NCBI GenBank assembly: GCA_015679605.1
Contig: JAAAVE010000284.1
Coordinates: forward strand, 2,333 to 23,923
Direction of reading: 5' to 3'
DNA from: Podila epigama
Lineage: Eukaryota; Mortierellomycota; Mortierellomycetes; Mortierellales; Mortierellaceae
DNA: 21,591 bases
Positions 1 through 11,258 of this stretch are shown here, in pieces. The translations under genes and the position numbers were made by a program. Under the pieces are notes generated by a model. That model was given only the letters and a program-made list of their open reading frames with translations. It did not search any database and had not been told where the DNA came from. Numbering within the stretch: the first letter of the stretch is position 1; each line of letters begins with the position of its first letter.

Positions 1-215
1 CAGTGTCAAAGACAAAAGGCTGACGATTTTTTTGGACCAACAAGAATTGATTTGCCACAATCAACACATTTCACCAGTTGATCCGCGTCGTCAAAAAGAA
101 AAACAGTGCGGGGGACATTCGATTCATTCTTCACTCGACATTGGACCAGACCAGAACCACCAGCAAAACGAGGAAGACTGATTACGCGCATCACAATCAC
201 CTACGTACAACAACC
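1..215. other. Upstream region of the TMEM209-like gene
   Basis: This is the non-coding leader of the first gene. I see no clear TATA box. A TACGTA palindrome lies at 202-207, a few bases before the ATG at 216. The reading frame of the gene is open upstream to about position 78, but the first ATG in that frame that leads into the conserved protein is at 216. A 64-codon antisense frame here has no recognisable protein character. Confidence 0.5.
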
Positions 216-3085
216 ATGTCCGCTCCTAGGCCTGTCAATGCCAAGGTAGCGCCAGTCTTTCGAGGAAAGTACGAGCTGCCGTCCATCAAGACGATTGATC
301 AATGGAAGACCAAGTATGGTCTGCCACCTAATGCATTCCAGCGGCTGCTTGTCAACATTGCAGGAATGTTTGCATTCGGGATTCTTTTGAAGAGTCGCCT
401 CTACAAGTATGTCAAAGGAATATTTTAACTGTCATGTAAATCAGGAAGGTGAAAAACAACACAAACTCAACACAACTCTTGCCAACTTGCCAACTTTACA
501 TAGAACTATCGTCGGCGCACTTGTATCAGTAGTAAACCCCTCGATATTCTACTGGACAGGTACGCATACTTTTTTGTCACAATGGATAGGACCCATACTG
601 GCAAATAGGACGCGTTGACTCACCAAATCTTTACTTTTTCTAAACGCTGCCAATATGTAGAATGGGCGATTATTGGCCTCCTTTCGTTCAACATTGTGGA
701 GATTCTTTGGGCGTACGCGACCGGAACAAATGACTTTGCTTACTTGCCACTTACACCCTCGCAAAGAGCGCTTCTTGGACTGCAGCCTGGTAAACTTTTC
801 GTGTTCTTTGTTCTTGGTGTCCTTGGATTGACTGTCATTCCGATCACTTTCGATACTCTAGATGTAGACTCATTGTTCTATTTTCCAACAAACTCTTTCA
901 TCTAGTCATTTCCAAGGTACCTGGGGAGGTTCCAGTTTTCCAGAAGCCTGCTTCTCAGGTACATCCAATTCTTATGCAGTTTTCGCTATATATGTCATGC
1001 TGAATGGCTTTGACGATTGGAATCTCACCCATTTTCCCCCTCTACATTGGTTTTGAATAATTCAAGCCAACGGCCTCCAGTCAAAAGTCGATTCTCAGTA
1101 CATTTGTCAACCCACCACAAGGATCACTGAACATTGGACGGACAGGACTGCAAAGTACAAATGTTGGATCAAGTGTGGCAGGGTCAAAGGAGGCAGCAAT
1201 CATTCTGAACAAGTCCATGTCCAGATCATTTAATCACAGTTCCGTTCAGGATAAGAACGATCTGAACCGTTTGATGAAGAGTATGGAGGCTATCGAGGAA
1301 GCTCAGTCAGAGTGGAAAGGGATCGATTCAGACCCAAGTAAAAGACCATTTGCGCTCCATGCTGGCTTTGGGGCCCCTTCGAGCGCAGATTTGACCAAGG
1401 GCGTGACAGGAGGTGTTGGTGCTCATGTGGGTGATGTGACTGCCCGCCAAGACCTGGCTGCCAGTCTCGCCTCACGAACAGCACCCGTTTCTAGATATTA
1501 CCCAGCACTCCGCACCACTCTTTCCAAGGATCAGACATCCAAGGCCGATCTTCAAAAGGATGGTGTCTACGTAGTGAGCCAGAGTAAGGTCATGAAGAAC
1601 CTAAAGATCACAGAAGCTCAGCTGGATCGATGGGCTTTCAACATGCGCAAGGTAATTAATCCGACTCCATGCTGTCCCATATGGCTTGTTTTATTTCGTG
1701 AAGAAATTTTGAAAAAAAGTTGCTGACCTAGCTTTTCAACCTGATGACTATGCTGGGATTGGCTTTGTTATAGTGGATGTGGGATCGCATCGTCAGCAAC
1801 CTGGTCAAGGAGATGGAGTGGGTAGATGCAGAATTGGCAAAGAATGGACTTTCGTATTTGGATTGTAAATCAGCGACCATGTTCTTTCCAACGGGACAGG
1901 AGCGGACAGCACAGAGTGGAACAAACCCAACCGAGCCTGCTGCTTCAGCGCCAGCTGCAAGCGCATCAAACTCCTTGGGTTGGGGTGCCGCCAGTATTGC
2001 CACATCTCGATTGCCTAGCGCCTTTGGATCCTCTCTTGCACCTGCTCAACCACCACAGTCCCAGCTTCCAGCCACGCTCAAAGACCTTGATGCACGGTTT
2101 GGTGCTTCGGTAAGGGGAGGAAAAGAAAAAATATCTTGTGTGACTGACGTGGTGTTTTTGGATTACTGACTAAATGTCTGTCTGAATGTACCTCACACTC
2201 ACTCACTATTTTCTTCATTATTTCTTCCGCGGAAAACTCAGGAACCATATGTGAAGCAGAGAATGGTGATTGAAACTTATCTTGCTATTCCAGGTTTTGC
2301 AAACCGCAAGTATATTGTCGAGCGAATTCATGGTATGTTTTTCTCTCTCGTTGTGGGGGCGTGCCTGTTCATCCTTTATCACCGTCGATGAGGTTGGGCT
2401 GAAGTGACAATTGTTAAAGTCGAACTATTTGCATGAAAAACCATATCTATCGATGTCAAAATCTAACACCTGTGCATGTCAAATGCGTCTTATGGGATAG
2501 CTATGGGACCTCTGTTGAGTCACTTTATTTGGGACTCGAATGGCGTCTACTGGGATGGAGGACGTGTCAAGTGGACACCGGATCTTCCTACGGATGCACA
2601 GATTGTGATGCATCTGTTCTCAGTGTTTATGGATCTCGCCATGCCATCACAGACGGACCAGACGTTTGGGCGCTTCCCGTTCTCGTACAAGTTTTATGCG
2701 ACTATGGATGCAAAGCCTGATATTACGACTGCACTTCAGATCAAACAGTCGTCCAAGGTGCCTCCTCACTACAACCTTATTGTGGATGGCACTCTGTGGG
2801 AAGTTGTTCCGGTAAGTGGGATGAATATGCAAGCTATGAGGAAAATGCTCTCCCTTTCTTTGTTCCACACAAACATTTGTTCTGACCCAGATTATCCTTT
2901 TTTTTTTTTTGGTTTTTTTCTTCCCATGCCTGCCTGTCTGTGTGTAGAAACGTCTGAATGTGTGGTACACGATTGTGATGTTCATCTATCTGGTTATGCG
3001 CGATTCGGGTGGCTACATTGGACAGATAAACATTGGTACCCAAATGATTGGGTTGGGCGATGTAGTCGAGGGTTATGATCTGTAG
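216..3085 (+). CDS. TMEM209 / cytochrome b561 N-terminal domain family membrane protein (9 exons)
   Basis: Exons: 216-406, 504-559, 661-789, 906-958, 1067-1651, 1774-2109, 2242-2332, 2501-2811 and 2948-3085. The joins keep frame and give 629 residues. The N-terminal part has two hydrophobic segments, about residues 44-58 and 84-101, followed by an LTPSQRALLGL motif. A polar, probably disordered stretch comes next (exons 5 and 6). The C-terminal part carries the family signature: LKITEAQLDRWAFNMRK, then WDGGRVKWTPDLPTD, then PPHYNLIVDGTLWEVVP, and a last exon ending near NIGTQMIGLGDVVEGYDL. From memory these match vertebrate TMEM209, a nuclear-envelope protein in the Pfam cytochrome b561 N-terminal family. 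The family name is historical; I see no haem-binding evidence. Function in fungi is not known to me; nuclear envelope or ER membrane is inferred. Exon 2 (56 nt) rests on frame and splice sites alone and is the least certain. Confidence 0.85.
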
Positions 3086-3438
3086 ACAGTTTGGTTAGCG
3101 TGTATCTGTGTGTGAGTATGTGTGAGCTCAGTGGGGGCGCGACTCGGTAACTTGAATACAAGATGATTGAAAATGACTTTTTTATGTTTTTTTGGTTTTT
3201 TTGGTTTTTTTGGTGCGGTTGCCGCAGCCATCTTTATTTTTTCTTGGTGTTTTGGGAAGGGTAACGAAAAGGGAAGGGGCTGTGTGGCTCCCCCGCCCGC
3301 TCTACTTTTTGATGAATATAAAAAAAGAGTGACGAGTGAAGAGCAAACAAATAAAAAAAAGTTACCAAATAAACGTCCTTTTCACTCTCTTTTTCACTCC
3401 ATCCATTCCTTCATTCCCTACGTCACCTACTTTTCGAC
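3086..3438. promoter_or_regulatory. Intergenic region with TATA-like box for the tRNA ligase gene
   Basis: This 353-base gap holds the 3' flank of the TMEM209-like gene and the promoter of the downstream tRNA ligase gene. A T-rich run of four copies of roughly TTTTTTGGT lies at about 3178-3213. TATAAAA starts at 3317, about 120 bases before the ATG at 3439, which is a reasonable position for a TATA element with a leader of some 90 bases. No other gene is visible. Confidence 0.5.
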
Positions 3439-6400
3439 ATGACTTCATCCGCTTCTGTCGACCAGATAACTCATCAACTAGATGCAACATCCTTGCACAG
3501 CGACTCGCACAGGACCATTTCAAAGGAAGAGATCATTCGTGCAGACAGACTCATTCGTGAACTTCATGTCTATGCCGAGTCAAAGCGTCGTGGCACAAAG
3601 GCAAAGAACCGCAACCTTGTCTACAAGAGCACGTTCGAGTTGCCACTCTATGACCCCTCCCGAGCCTCACAGGCTGCATCGTCTGCTACCGCTGCTGACA
3701 ACAACAAACCTTCCACACGTGCCACAACAACAACGGTAACGACAACTGCCACTACCACTACCACTCCTACTCCTACTAAAAATGGCCAGTCCTCCACTTC
3801 ATCCACCACAACCGAATCTCCAAAGGAACACCTCGCAGTATCACGCGCTGATAAAAATAAGCTCAAGAAGGAGGCCAAGGAAGCCAAAGAAGCCAAGCGT
3901 CAAGAAGAAGCTAATATCGCAGCAACGCTCACAAAGCGAGATGATATTCTACCCGTTCTCTCCTGGAAATTGAACGAGTTCGAATATTCAAGTGGTCTCC
4001 TCCCATCCCTTGCTCGTGGCCTGTTCACATACGAGGATGTGACACTACCGGCCCCGGTCCACAAGCCTCCAGTGCAAGTACCAGAGGCAGCTCTAGATGC
4101 AGATGCGCCAGTGCTCGAGAGCGGTGCGCTCGCTAAAGGCACTCATCAGATCTTGATTCGTGGTTACGACAAGTTCTTTAACATTGGTGAAGTCAAAAAG
4201 ACAACTCTCGATTGGATCGCAAAAGAGACTGACGGTCCGTACGAGGTCACATTGAAAGAGAATGGTTGTATCATCTTCATGGCCGGTTTACCACCACAAT
4301 TGGCTGGACCAGAAGGTGGATGCATTGTCTCCAGTAAGCACTCCTTGGATTGGGCACAGAAGGCCTCTAACCCAGCTGAGAATTCAGCAGCGACAGAGGA
4401 CTCTCGTCCTGAAGTGAGCCATTCGGCCAAGGGCCAAGAGTGGCTCGAAAAGTCTTTGGTGAAAAAGGGCAAGACCATGCAAGAGTTTGGTCGTTGGTTG
4501 TACCAGAACAATCTCACTGCTGTTGCTGAGGTAAAGGGAAAAAATACGTGAAATCAGATTGAAACAAAGACAAAGTGGAAATGTGTGTATATGTCCAAAG
4601 GAAAAAAAAAAAAGTGAAGGACTAATTTCATCTTGTCAAATCTATCATGCACGTTGTATGACTATAGCTCTGCGATGATAGCTTTGAAGAACACGTCCTG
4701 GAGTATCCTCCTGACAAGGCTGGACTGTATCTTCACGGACTAAACAAGAACACTGCCGAGTTCCAGACATTGCCGAGTAAGGATGTTCAGGAGGCGGCCA
4801 AGGAGTGGGGTCTGATTCCGACAGAGTATGTGACGTTCAATACTCAAGCAGAGGTCATGGCCTTTGCGGACAAGGTTCGAAATGCGGGCGAATACGATAA
4901 CCGGGCGGTCGAAGGGTTTGTCGTCCGTTGCAAGATCAAGAAAGATCGCAGCAAGATTCATTTCTTCAAGATCAAATACGATGAGCCCTATCTCATGTAC
5001 CGTGAGTGGCGTGAGGTCACCAAGAACATTTGGGCGCAAAAGATCAAGAAGGAAAAGGAGGAAGCGCTCGCAGCAGCCAAGAACAAAGGCAAAGACAAGA
5101 CCCCTTATGGTGCTCAGGCTAAAGCTAAAGCTAATGCCAATCCCAATCCCAATGCCGCGACTGCTGTTGCTGCCGAACCCCCTCGAAAGATGCGGATGAA
5201 ATACCCATTGACCAAGGCGTATGTCGAGTTTATCCTTCCCCTGATGAATGTGCAACCCGAACTCTTTAGCCATTACAACAAGAATCAAGGGATCATTGCC
5301 ATCCGCGAACTCTTTTTGAAGCAGTGGAACGCAAAGACGCTTCAGGAACAAGAAGCGGCGCTCCAGACGGCCAAGACATCAGCCGTGGTTGCCTCAATGG
5401 GCGCTGTCGAGGATTTCCAGCGGACAGTGATCATTCCGATTGCGACCATTGGCTGTGGTAAGACGACTGTCAGTGTGGCACTGTCGAAACTCTTTGGCTG
5501 GACCCATGTCAGCTCGGACGATTTCCAGCACTTCAGCAAGAATCCTGGTCAAAAGTTTGTCAATGAGGTGGTCCAACAGCTCAAGACTCATACTGTCGTG
5601 ATTGCTGACCGCAATAACCACGAATTCCTCCATCGCGAGCGTATTATGGCGAGTGTCAAGACCCAGTTTCCCAAGACACGCTTTGTGGCTCTGTATTGGT
5701 CGCACGATACATTACCTATTGATCAGATCCGTGCGATGCAAATCAAGCGTGTTGAAGAAAGAGGCAACAACCACCAGAATATGACACCCGAGTACTGTCC
5801 AGAGTTTGAGTTTGTGATCCAGAAGTTCCTCAAAAGTTTTACGCCGCTGAACACGTTTGTCGAGCCGGACTCCAACTTTTCCGTGGTGGTGGAGAACAAG
5901 GTGGGCGAGGATTCTTTGACGACAGTCGAGCGGGTGGTGAAGGAGTTTGCGATCCCTACACTAGGCGCTGGTGGGCTTGGCAACCATGCGATTCCGACCT
6001 CGGAAGAGATCAAAGAGGCGGTGCGATATGCGCGTGAGGAATGGAAGCCCCAACGGGTGCTCACTGGCGAGGCACAGAAATATCACAAACAAAAGAATCA
6101 GCCGAAGCAAGAGAGCGGCGCTGCTGATGCTTCTGCAGCCCCAGGGACTGCCAGTGGCAAAGCAGTTGGGGAAGTGGCAAAGAAACGGATCAGGGAGCCA
6201 AAGTACTTTGGGGTTGTTCTCGAGGCTGGCTCAGTACTCCGGTTTTTCAATGAACAGTTTGACCTTGGAGCGGCACCATCCACGAACTCGGTCAATGGTA
6301 GTTCACACACCAATGCAGTTGAGAATGTCACTGGACCCAAGACAGACAAGTTGTGGATCCAGCTCCAGAACCAACTCAAGGAATGGAGGAGTGAGAATCG

Positions 6401-7223
6401 GATTGGTCCCTCGCATCATGTAACAGTCGTTCATATCAGTGCTCGGAGCAGCCCCATCCCAGTCAGGGCTGAGAAGGCTCAGCGGCTCTGGCAACAGTAC
6501 ACGGAGGAGATGGCGGCAGCCGATGCATTCTTGCCACCTCTGACACAATCGACAGTGTCATCACCCTCGACTTCGCCCCGGGGACCGTCATCACCTGTAG
6601 AGATCAAGGTGCCACAGGCAGAGACTTTGAATAAGCCAACGAAGGAGGACAAGAATGATGGATTTGTTCAAGTGGGCAAGAAGAAAGCCGCTACGGGCGG
6701 GAAAAAGGTCGAGAATGTTTCTAACCTAGGGTCTCCGTTGTCGTCCGTGCCGTCGTTGACTGGAGTCGACCTTCAATGTACAGTACGAGTGAGTGCGATT
6801 GTTTGGACGAAGCGGATTATCGTGCTCCGAGTGACAGGACTTTACAGGACACAGAGTGGCATGGCTGTGGATCACACGCAACCAGAGCTTCATGTTACTG
6901 TAGCGACCGTGAATGACAGTGTCAAGCCATTTGAGTCGAACGAGGTGTTGAAGCAGTTGAATAGTATGTCTGGTAGCAAGAAGCATTCTTCACCAGCTTC
7001 AGGAACATCCAAGAATGGTGCGAATGGTGCGAATAAGGCGAAAGGAAATGCAGGCAAGCAGCCCTCGCCTCCTGTTTCTTCAAAGCCCTCACCCTCTTCG
7101 TCGTCTTCTTCGTCGTCTTCTGCTGCTGCCACTGCACCTGTCACGCCCGATCCTACCATTTTTGAAATCAAACTGACAAAGCCCGTAGTTTTTACTGGCA
7201 TCTTTAAGGCAATGTTGTGGTAG
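3439..7223 (+). CDS. TRL1: Fungal-type tRNA ligase (ligase, kinase and cyclic phosphodiesterase)
   Basis: Two exons, 3439-4530 and 4668-7223, encode 1215 residues; yeast Trl1 has about 827. The enzyme heals and seals tRNA halves after intron excision and, in fungi with Ire1 signalling, also joins the cut HAC1-type mRNA. The N-terminal adenylyltransferase domain shows RGYDKFFN (241-248), the nucleotidyl-lysine motif KENG (Lys273), LCDDSFEEHV at the start of exon 2, EGFVVR (from Glu446), and FFKIKYDEPYLMYREWRE with lysines 465 and 467. The kinase domain has the P-loop GCGKTT (626-631). The C-terminal 2H phosphodiesterase domain has two HVTV motifs, at His948 and His1106. All three active sites look intact. 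The extra length is low-complexity: a Thr-rich stretch (about 78-130), an Ala/Asn/Pro stretch before the kinase, a Ser/Pro/Lys insert between the two HVTV motifs, and a Ser run near the end. The 137-nt intron falls between VAE and LCDDS. Confidence 0.95.
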
Positions 7224-7501
7224 AAAAGCTATAAGAGTAGACATTTTTTTTTTCTTTCTTGTAGAGTTTTTATATGTAAATTTTGTAACTTCATGCTAAG
7301 GGTATCTATGGCGATTTCGTGAATGAGTGATGGATAATCAGTCTAACTAGCAAAAACCTTTGACAGGCTGAGAGTTGGAGAAAAGTGTAAATGGAAGTTT
7401 GCCTGTGAGATATGTCCACAAAGGAGAGAATTTCCTTCAGCTTTCCTGTTTAACACACCAGTTCAATCTCCTATGACAAAAGGAGCGCCTCTTTTATTAC
7501 T
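7224..7501. terminator. Shared 3' region of two convergent genes
   Basis: The tRNA ligase gene (+) and the peptidyl-tRNA hydrolase gene (-) end on either side of this 278-base gap, so both transcripts must be cleaved here or overlap. A T-rich tract lies at about 7243-7260. I see no canonical AATAAA on either strand that I would assign with confidence, and no gene. Confidence 0.4.
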
Positions 7502-8597
7502 TCACTTGATTGGAGGGGTGAGAGCGACAGTCGAGACGCGCAAGATCTCATCGCCAGCCTTTTGATAGACCAATTCCTTCAACTTTTCGACTTCGAGGGG
7601 TTTAAACCGACCGAGGACATAATTTGCAACAGTGATTGGAGATCGATCAGAGGTGGGTGGACGACCAATGCCGATACGTAGGCGGGTGAAATGTTGAGTG
7701 CCTAAAGCTTTGACACAGGATTTGATACCGTTATGACCGTTGGCAGAGCCTTCGTGTTTGAATGAGATCTTGCCGATATCTCGTTCCATATCGTCGTGAA
7801 TTACTAGGATATCTGGAGCCTTGATGCCCAAGTCGCGTGCTGTGTATATAGCATTTATATAATTGTTTATGAATTAGGATGGCATAACATGTTTTTTTCT
7901 CTCGTGTAGACAAAGGCTAGAACAAAAAATTGAAAGAAAGAAAGAAAACAAGCAAGGCTTTGCTTTTTTTTACCTGCACGAGAGACGGAAGTGCCACTGA
8001 CGTTCATCAATTGTAATGGCTTGAGTAAGGTTATGGTCAGTTCCTTGGTGATTATCTCTGGTTGCTGCTTTATCCGAACTCCTGGCGTGGCCTTTGTTGA
8101 ATCCTGTGCTGAGGTGTCTCCATTTGTCGTTGTAGTCGCTGTTGTTGTTGCTGTTGATGATGGTGTTGAGGTAGTAGAGGTGGCGGGAGCAGTGGTAGAA
8201 GTAGAAGATGAAGAGACAGGAGCAATAGGAGGCGTCCGTTTAGGTCGCAGATGCTTTGGAAGCTTTATCCGGATCGATGTAGTGATCGTAGCGATTTCGG
8301 CCTGCCAAGCGTTTTTCCTGACCCACGTTGCATTGAACCGTTCAGCGATACTGTCAACGACCATCATTCCGACGTTATGACGAGTGCCTGGATGTGTGTA
8401 GTTTCCGAGTCCAACGACCTAATAGTGTTTGACAAATAGTGTCTAGTTAGGACTTCAACGCATTCCTAAAGTTTTTGTCTTTTTTTATTTATTCTTGATC
8501 AGATTCTGTTGCATGAATGTGATCACTCTGATCAAGAGCGTTTTCGAAGGGGAGGAAATGAGAACAATACCAGGATGTGTTTTGAGGATGTCGCCAT
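7502..8597 (-). CDS. PTH1: Peptidyl-tRNA hydrolase, bacterial Pth family, with internal Ser/Thr-rich insert
   Basis: Exons in transcript order are 8597-8571, 8418-7974 and 7839-7502, giving 269 residues. The enzyme releases tRNA from stalled peptidyl-tRNA. The first exon is only 27 nt (MATSSKHIL); it joins directly to VVGLGNYTHPGTRHNVG, which fixes the start. The catalytic residues known from E. coli Pth all have counterparts: Asn15 in GLGN, His23 in TRHNVG, Asn148 in LMNVSG, the Asp pair at 173-174 in IHDDM, and His193-Asn194 in GHNG. RLRIGIGRP and VLGRF follow as usual. E. coli Pth has 194 residues. The excess is an insert at about residues 63-126, rich in Thr, Ser and Ala, placed between the N-terminal helix and the MNxSG motif. 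No N-terminal targeting extension is visible, so a mitochondrial location as in yeast Pth1 is not supported by the sequence. Confidence 0.95.
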
Positions 8598-8957
8598 GTG
8601 ATATTATAAGTGTAAGAAAATGAACGAGAGCAATGGAGTCTGAATAAGACTGAGATGCAGAGGGTGTGAATGGAATGAACACAATTGGAAAGAACGGAAA
8701 GACAAAAAATATTTATATTTTTTTGGGCCTTCTGCGGCAAATTTGGCAATTTTTAAAAAAAAGCCGTTGGACAATGACAATAATGTAAAAAACCACGGAG
8801 AAAGAAAATCATTCCGCCGCAGTCGCTTTGCCTCCTTACATTCTCTTACTAACAATTTGTCAACCATTAAAACATTCCTTTCTATTCTCTCCTTATAGTC
8901 TCAAGTTTTCAAGTTTTCAAGTTTTAATTCTTTGTACACGTTTGTCCCACTTTATCT
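8598..8957. other. Gap between PTH1 start and the eEF1B-gamma stop, with 8-bp repeats
   Basis: This 360-base stretch holds the upstream region of the peptidyl-tRNA hydrolase gene and the 3' flank of the eEF1B-gamma gene, both on the minus strand. Three head-to-tail copies of the octamer CAAGTTTT lie at 8902-8925, within the presumed eEF1B-gamma 3' region. Short antisense frames here have no protein character. I see no further gene. Confidence 0.4.
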
Positions 8958-10845
8958 CTACTTGAAAACCTTGCCGTCTTGGATAGGCTTGCCATCAACA
9001 ACACCCTCCCAGGCAAAGATCTGGTTAATCTTGGCCTTCTCAGCGTCATCGACATTCACCTTCACCCAGGTGTACGACTCGTAGTCAGCAGCATCCGTCA
9101 CCTCCTCAATCATCTCGTCAGCATTGCCACGGATGATAAAGTAACCAGTGATGATATTGGCATTGTCCTCACCAGCAACAACCAAGCATCCGAACGCGTA
9201 CTTGCGCGCACGCTCAAGACGGTTCAAAAGACCACCGGCCAAGTTGTTGGACATGTAAATCTTGGTGAGCTCATCATTGTACTTGTAGTCCACCTTCCAA
9301 ATCGAATAATCTGCTGTCAAGTCAATGTTCTCCCACAACCACTTCATGGCAACGGGGGTATCATTGTTTGAGTACTGGCGCTTCCACTCATCCAGAGGCA
9401 TCTTGGCCACAGGAAGAAGGTCCAACTTGGACTTTGGCTTGGGTGCATCCTCAAACTTTTCTTCTTGCTCCTCCTCAACCTCCTTCTTCGGCTTCTGCTT
9501 AGGCTCCTTGGGGGTCTTGGGCTTCTTGTCCTCCTTGGCTGCCTTCTTCTCCTTGGCAGGTGCAACGAATTTGATGCAAGTCTCGCAAAAGGCGAAATCA
9601 CCGAGCACAGCCTTGACATGAGGCTGATTGACAATGGTCGTGAACCAACGCGTCACTGCTGGAAACTCCTTACGGAAATCAGCATCAAAGAACATCTTGA
9701 ATCCCCAGATGAGTGAACATGCGTTCGAAATATCAGCCAAGGTGACACGTTCTCCAACAAAGTAAGTGTGCTTGAGCAAATGATACTCGAGGGCCGCAAT
9801 CTTTGTACGAACACGTTCAATGGCCATAGTCTCGACTGCTTTGTTATAAGGGACAATGCCGATATGAGGCAAGACCCATTCCTGGAGGTAAGGCATGAGA
9901 CCGTAATCAACGTATTGAATCCATTGCTGGATGTAAGCTTCCTCGAGCTTTGTCTTTCCAACCAAAGGTGAATCCTCCTTGAGGTGGGCGACTATTGGTA
10001 TTTTTTGGATGGGGTTGTTTTGTTTTGTTTTGTTTTGTTTTGTTTTGTTTAGTTTTTGTTTAGTTTTTGTTTGTGTGTGTGTGTGTGTTTTTTGTTTGAG
10101 TAACAAAGAGAGTAGATTTGCATGGCACAGCATTTGACACCAACAAGCCAACAAGAAAACACAGACAAAAAGAAAAAAAACCTTGTTCCTTCTTGATTTC
10201 ATGTGTGTGCAACCAACCCAAAAAACCCAACCGTTGGGAAAAGACGCCTCTCTTCTCGTCTGTCCTCTCTCTCTCATGCACACTCACGCACTCTCTGTGA
10301 CCAGGCTCATCTCACACAAATCAAACAAAAGGAGAAAAGAACCCAAAAAAAAAAAAAAAAAAAAAAAAAAGGCCCCATCAAAAAGCTGTAAAAGATGAAG
10401 AAAAAAAAAGAACTCAAGACGAAAAGAAAGAAAGAAAGAAAGAAAAAGAAAAAGAAAAACTTACAGTAGTTGGCGATGACACCAGATTCAAAAAGAATAG
10501 TACCGTCCGAAAACTCAAAGGCTGGAATCTGCGACGTGCCATACTTGGCTTTCCACTCGTCCGTGTTGTTGGTAATGTTCATGAGAAACTTTTCGTCAAT
10601 CTTGGCGTCGAGTCCATTGTATTTGGCCACAATGAGTGCCTTGTAAACACGAGGGTTCTCGGGATAAGTGTAGAATGTCTAAACAAGAGTGAAAAAATTA
10701 AGGGCGTAGTTCGGTGAATGGATGTTTTTTCTTTTCTTTTCTGTACGTGCGTGTATGTCAAAAAGTCATCGTTTGCTGAACGTTTCTCGTGAAAAAATAA
10801 AGGGCAGTTGAAGATTTGAAGAAAAATGCGTACTCCAAGAGCCAT
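8958..10845 (-). CDS. EEF1G: Translation elongation factor eEF1B gamma subunit
   Basis: Exons in transcript order are 10845-10834, 10678-10465 and 9991-8958, encoding 419 residues, the usual family size. The protein scaffolds the eEF1B exchange complex that reloads eEF1A with GTP. A tiny first coding exon of 12 nt (MALG) splices to TFYTYPENPRVYKALIVAKYNG, the start of a GST-like N-terminal domain (about 2-80). The GST C-terminal-like domain covers about 95-200 (LADISNACSLIWGF). A Lys/Pro/Glu-rich linker follows (about 219-266). The conserved EF1G domain fills 267 to the end, with WKRQYSNND, WLWENIDLTADYSIWKVDYK, GYFIIRG and a C-terminus ending GKVFK. The first intron is 155 nt. The second is 473 nt, and its end at 9992 restores ANYFAHLKED. 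Yeast counterparts are Tef4 and Cam1. Confidence 0.97.
9992..10464 (-). repeat. Microsatellite-packed second intron of the eEF1B-gamma gene
   Basis: Read on the + strand, this 473-nt intron contains a (GTTTT) pentamer run of about six copies at 10017-10046, a (TG) run at 10072-10088, a CT-rich block around 10250-10295, a run of 26 A at 10345-10370, and GAAA/GAAAA repeats at about 10421-10459. On the transcribed strand the A run becomes T26. The GTAAGT donor and the CAATAG acceptor are clear. Most other introns in the window are 95-170 nt. Confidence 0.85.
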
Positions 10846-11258
10846 GCTGGGATTTCTTGCTTTGGTGGGAAAGAAAAAAGGATGTGGAAGAGAGAGTGAG
10901 AGGAAAAGAAGAAAAACGCCAACGTCTCCTTTGCTCTTATATCTTGTTTTGAGCCCATACCCAGTTGACCTTTTTTTCGATCCAAACAGGCAAAGCCACT
11001 TCCGTCTGTGGATCGATGATGATGTGTGTTGACGACAGATTGAGTGGTGGAGGCACAGCCAGACGTTTTGCTATTGAACCATGCTCATGACTTTAATATG
11101 ATGACAAGATGGAGGCGTACGATAAATGAGAGTAAGAAGAATGATGAATGGAAAATGGGGAAAGGGGAGGGGAGAGGTCATTTTTTTGTAAGAAAAAAAC
11201 AGAGTACAAAAAAGTGGATGAAAAAAATATGTATAAAAGTCGCAAAATTGCTTATTTT
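10846..11258. promoter_or_regulatory. eEF1B-gamma promoter and 3' flank of the PRPP synthetase gene
   Basis: On the minus strand a TATAAG element lies at 10941-10936, about 90 bases before the eEF1B-gamma ATG at 10845. Between them is a pyrimidine-rich leader (on the minus strand, CT repeats around 10880-10905), similar to leaders of other translation-factor genes. The lower-numbered end could hold a further 5'-UTR splice acceptor just before the ATG, but I cannot establish this. The part nearest 11258 is the 3' flank of the PRPP synthetase gene. No other gene is seen. Confidence 0.45.

Noticed and set aside
2812-3078. Alternative C-terminus of the TMEM209-like protein by read-through of intron 8
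   Set aside because: The spliced last exon (2948-3085) gives the conserved family ending; the read-through passes a T-rich tract and has no conserved residues.
10307-10464. Read-through of eEF1B-gamma exon 2 into a poly-Phe tail
   Set aside because: This is the intron: GTAAGT at 10464 and the acceptor before 9991 restore the conserved GST domain.
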